Below are positions 62,632 to 64,000 of a stretch of 64,000 nt of DNA, piece after piece. Position 1 is the first letter of the stretch. Each line of letters opens with the position of its first letter. The notes beneath the pieces are model-generated. The model worked only from the letters and a program-made list of their open reading frames with translations, had not been told where the DNA came from and did no database searches. Position numbers and translations under genes: made by a program. The DNA lies in NCBI RefSeq assembly GCF_022919095.1, contig NZ_CP095073.1, positions 2,294,001 through 2,358,000 of the forward strand, in the 5' to 3' direction. The DNA is from Halobacillus salinarum (GTDB lineage Bacteria > Bacillota > Bacilli > Bacillales > Halobacillaceae).

Positions 62632-63728
62632 TGCAGCAGGTTTTTATTGTCGGCCTTGGACTCATTGGAGGGTCCCTTGCCATGAATATCGCGAAAAAAG
62701 AACATGTACATGTCATAGGTTTGGACGAAGATTATGACACGATGCAAATGGCAAAAAAGCAAGGGGTAATTCAGGAGATCGCCACAAATTTTGAAGCGGG
62801 AGTCAAACAGGCTGATGTCCTGGTGCTTGCCACCCCAATTGCCATTACCATCAATTATATTGAGCAACTAAATCATATGATCATAGAAAAAAAACTAGTG
62901 ATTACAGACGTTTCTTCAGTTAAAAACAATGTCTTAAAAGCAGCAGAAAATCTATCGAACCCCAATCTGGCATTTGTGGGGGGACATCCGATGGCAGGGT
63001 CTCATAAACAAGGATACACGGCCGCAAAACCGCATTTGTTTGAGAATGCCATCTATGTATTAACCCCTTCTACACATGCGTGTCAAAAAGAAGCTGATCT
63101 GCTCAAGGAACTATTTTCAGAGACAGAGGCGAGATTCCTTATTTTTTCTTCTCAGGAACACGATGAAATGACAGCGGTTATCTCCCACTTTCCTCATTTA
63201 ATCGCTTCTTCCCTCGTTCACCAGGCAAAGAACTGGCAGGCTACACATCCTTATTTGGAGCATTTAGCAGCAGGGGGATTTAAGGATATTACAAGAATTG
63301 CCTCAAGCAATCCTAAACTGTGGCAGGATATCTTTTTTCAGAATCGTCAGCTGTTAATATCCATGCTTGACGATTGGATCGTGGAAATGAAAAAAGTGCA
63401 GGCGTATTTACAGGAGGAGCTAAGTGAACACACTTTTGAATACTTACAAACGGCCAAAAGCTACCGGGACGGGCTTCCTGTAAGAGAAAGAGGGGCCATA
63501 CCAGCCTTTTATGATATTTATGTAGATATCCACGACCAGCCTGGTGCCATTCATGATGTCATTGGTCTTTTGGCTAAACATTCGATCAGTATTAAAAATA
63601 TTGAAATATTAGAAGTGCGTGAAGGAATAACTGGTGTTTTAAGAATCAGCTTTTCTACTAATGAGGAACAGCTGAAAAGCAAACAGCTTTTAGAAGAAGA
63701 TCAATATGAGGTAATGCTGGAGCAGTAA
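62631..63728 (+). CDS. tyrA: prephenate dehydrogenase
   Basis: A 365-residue enzyme that oxidises prephenate to 4-hydroxyphenylpyruvate for tyrosine. The NAD motif VGLGLIGGSLAM lies at residues 6-17, GGHPMAGSHKQGY near 116 and SHFPHLIASSL near 184. A C-terminal ACT domain (about 295-365; DIHDQPGAIHDVIGLLAKHSI) probably gives feedback control by tyrosine. Its ATG overlaps the hisC stop (TAATG). Confidence 0.95.
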   Translation: MQQVFIVGLGLIGGSLAMNIAKKEHVHVIGLDEDYDTMQMAKKQGVIQEIATNFEAGVKQADVLVLATPIAITINYIEQLNHMIIEKKLVITDVSSVKNNVLKAAENLSNPNLAFVGGHPMAGSHKQGYTAAKPHLFENAIYVLTPSTHACQKEADLLKELFSETEARFLIFSSQEHDEMTAVISHFPHLIASSLVHQAKNWQATHPYLEHLAAGGFKDITRIASSNPKLWQDIFFQNRQLLISMLDDWIVEMKKVQAYLQEELSEHTFEYLQTAKSYRDGLPVRERGAIPAFYDIYVDIHDQPGAIHDVIGLLAKHSISIKNIEILEVREGITGVLRISFSTNEEQLKSKQLLEEDQYEVMLEQ

Positions 63729-63745
63729 ATAAGGAGGAATAGTCC

Positions 63746-64000
63746 ATGTCAACGTTAGTGCTTGAACCTGCAAAAAAAGGATTAACAGGCAGGTTGAAAG
63801 TTCCCGGTGATAAATCCATTTCCCACCGAGCAGTTATTTTTTCATCACTTGCCAAAGGTGTATCCCATATAACCAATTTTCTCACTGGGGAGGACTGCCT
63901 TAGAACGGTGGAAGCCTTCAGGCAGATGGGAGTGGAGATTACTAAGGAGAAGGATTGCCTCACTGTTCACGGGAACGGTATAGACGCCCTAAAGGAACCT
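63746..64000 (+). CDS. aroA: 3-phosphoshikimate 1-carboxyvinyltransferase (EPSP synthase), 5-prime part
   Basis: The first 85 codons only, cut by the window end (gene named aroE in B. subtilis). The substrate-binding N-terminus is clear: GRLKVPGDKSISHRAVIFSSLAKG near residues 15-38 and NFLTGEDCLRTVEAFRQMG near 44-62. AAGGAGG lies seven bases before the ATG, 17 bases after tyrA. It joins phosphoshikimate and phosphoenolpyruvate in the pathway to chorismate. Confidence 0.95.
   Translation, partial: MSTLVLEPAKKGLTGRLKVPGDKSISHRAVIFSSLAKGVSHITNFLTGEDCLRTVEAFRQMGVEITKEKDCLTVHGNGIDALKEP

Overview
The window is a chromosomal segment from an endospore-forming member of the Bacillaceae. The gene order largely follows Bacillus subtilis from dacF-spoIIA through resABCDE, sigX, recS, gudB, sleB, der and spoIVA to the aromatic amino acid genes. 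Protein sequences and gene content would suit a Halobacillus-like or related halophilic lineage, but the genus cannot be proven from the sequence alone. No tRNA, rRNA, CRISPR array, insertion sequence or prophage was seen. Almost all genes lie on the plus strand; exceptions are ypuF, fer and the cotJ operon.

Layout: 1-6.5 kb is the end of dacF, the sigma-F operon spoIIAA-spoIIAB-sigF, and the spoVA operon (AA, AB, AC, AD, AE, AF) behind a sigma-G-like promoter. 6.6-9.5 kb has lysA, ppiB, an unrecognised M50-like membrane metalloprotease, two tiny membrane peptides and ribT, without the riboflavin operon that precedes ribT in B. subtilis. 9.5-14.5 kb holds ypuF (minus), scpA-scpB, ypuI, dacB-spmA-spmB and rluB. 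15.3-21.4 kb is resABCDE (cytochrome c maturation and redox two-component system). 21.4-22.7 kb is a cobalamin riboswitch controlling a DUF4430 lipoprotein and an ECF-transporter S component. 22.8-29.3 kb has sigX-rsiX, an XRE regulator, fer, ypbB-recS-ypbD and a short membrane protein.

29.3-38.5 kb has cotJABC (minus), a CBS protein, ypbG, a MerR/B12-binding regulator, ypbH, ddl, gudB, ypdA and ansA. 38.5-50.5 kb has prsW, sleB-ypeB, ypfA, cmk-plsC-ypfD-fni, yphA with a YIEGIA protein and its small partner, der and gpsA. 50.5-54.4 kb has spoVIF, yphE-yphF, spoIVA and hbs. 54.4-64 kb has mtrB (TRAP), the menaquinone genes hepS-menG-hepT, ndk, cheR and aroC-aroB-aroH-hisC-tyrA-aroA (last one cut by the window edge); the trp operon and folE, found here in B. 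subtilis, are absent.

Two themes stand out. First, many promoters can be read directly and match the known sporulation sigma factors of their genes (sigma-G at spoVA, sigma-E at dacB, cotJ and spoIVA, sigma-K at spoVIF), plus a self-recognised sigma-X promoter at sigX. Second, seven conserved genes (scpB, dacB, ddl, ansA, ypfA, fni, aroB) are each broken by exactly one missing base, always explainable by one lost G or C in a G/C run. That uniform pattern points to sequencing error rather than gene decay.
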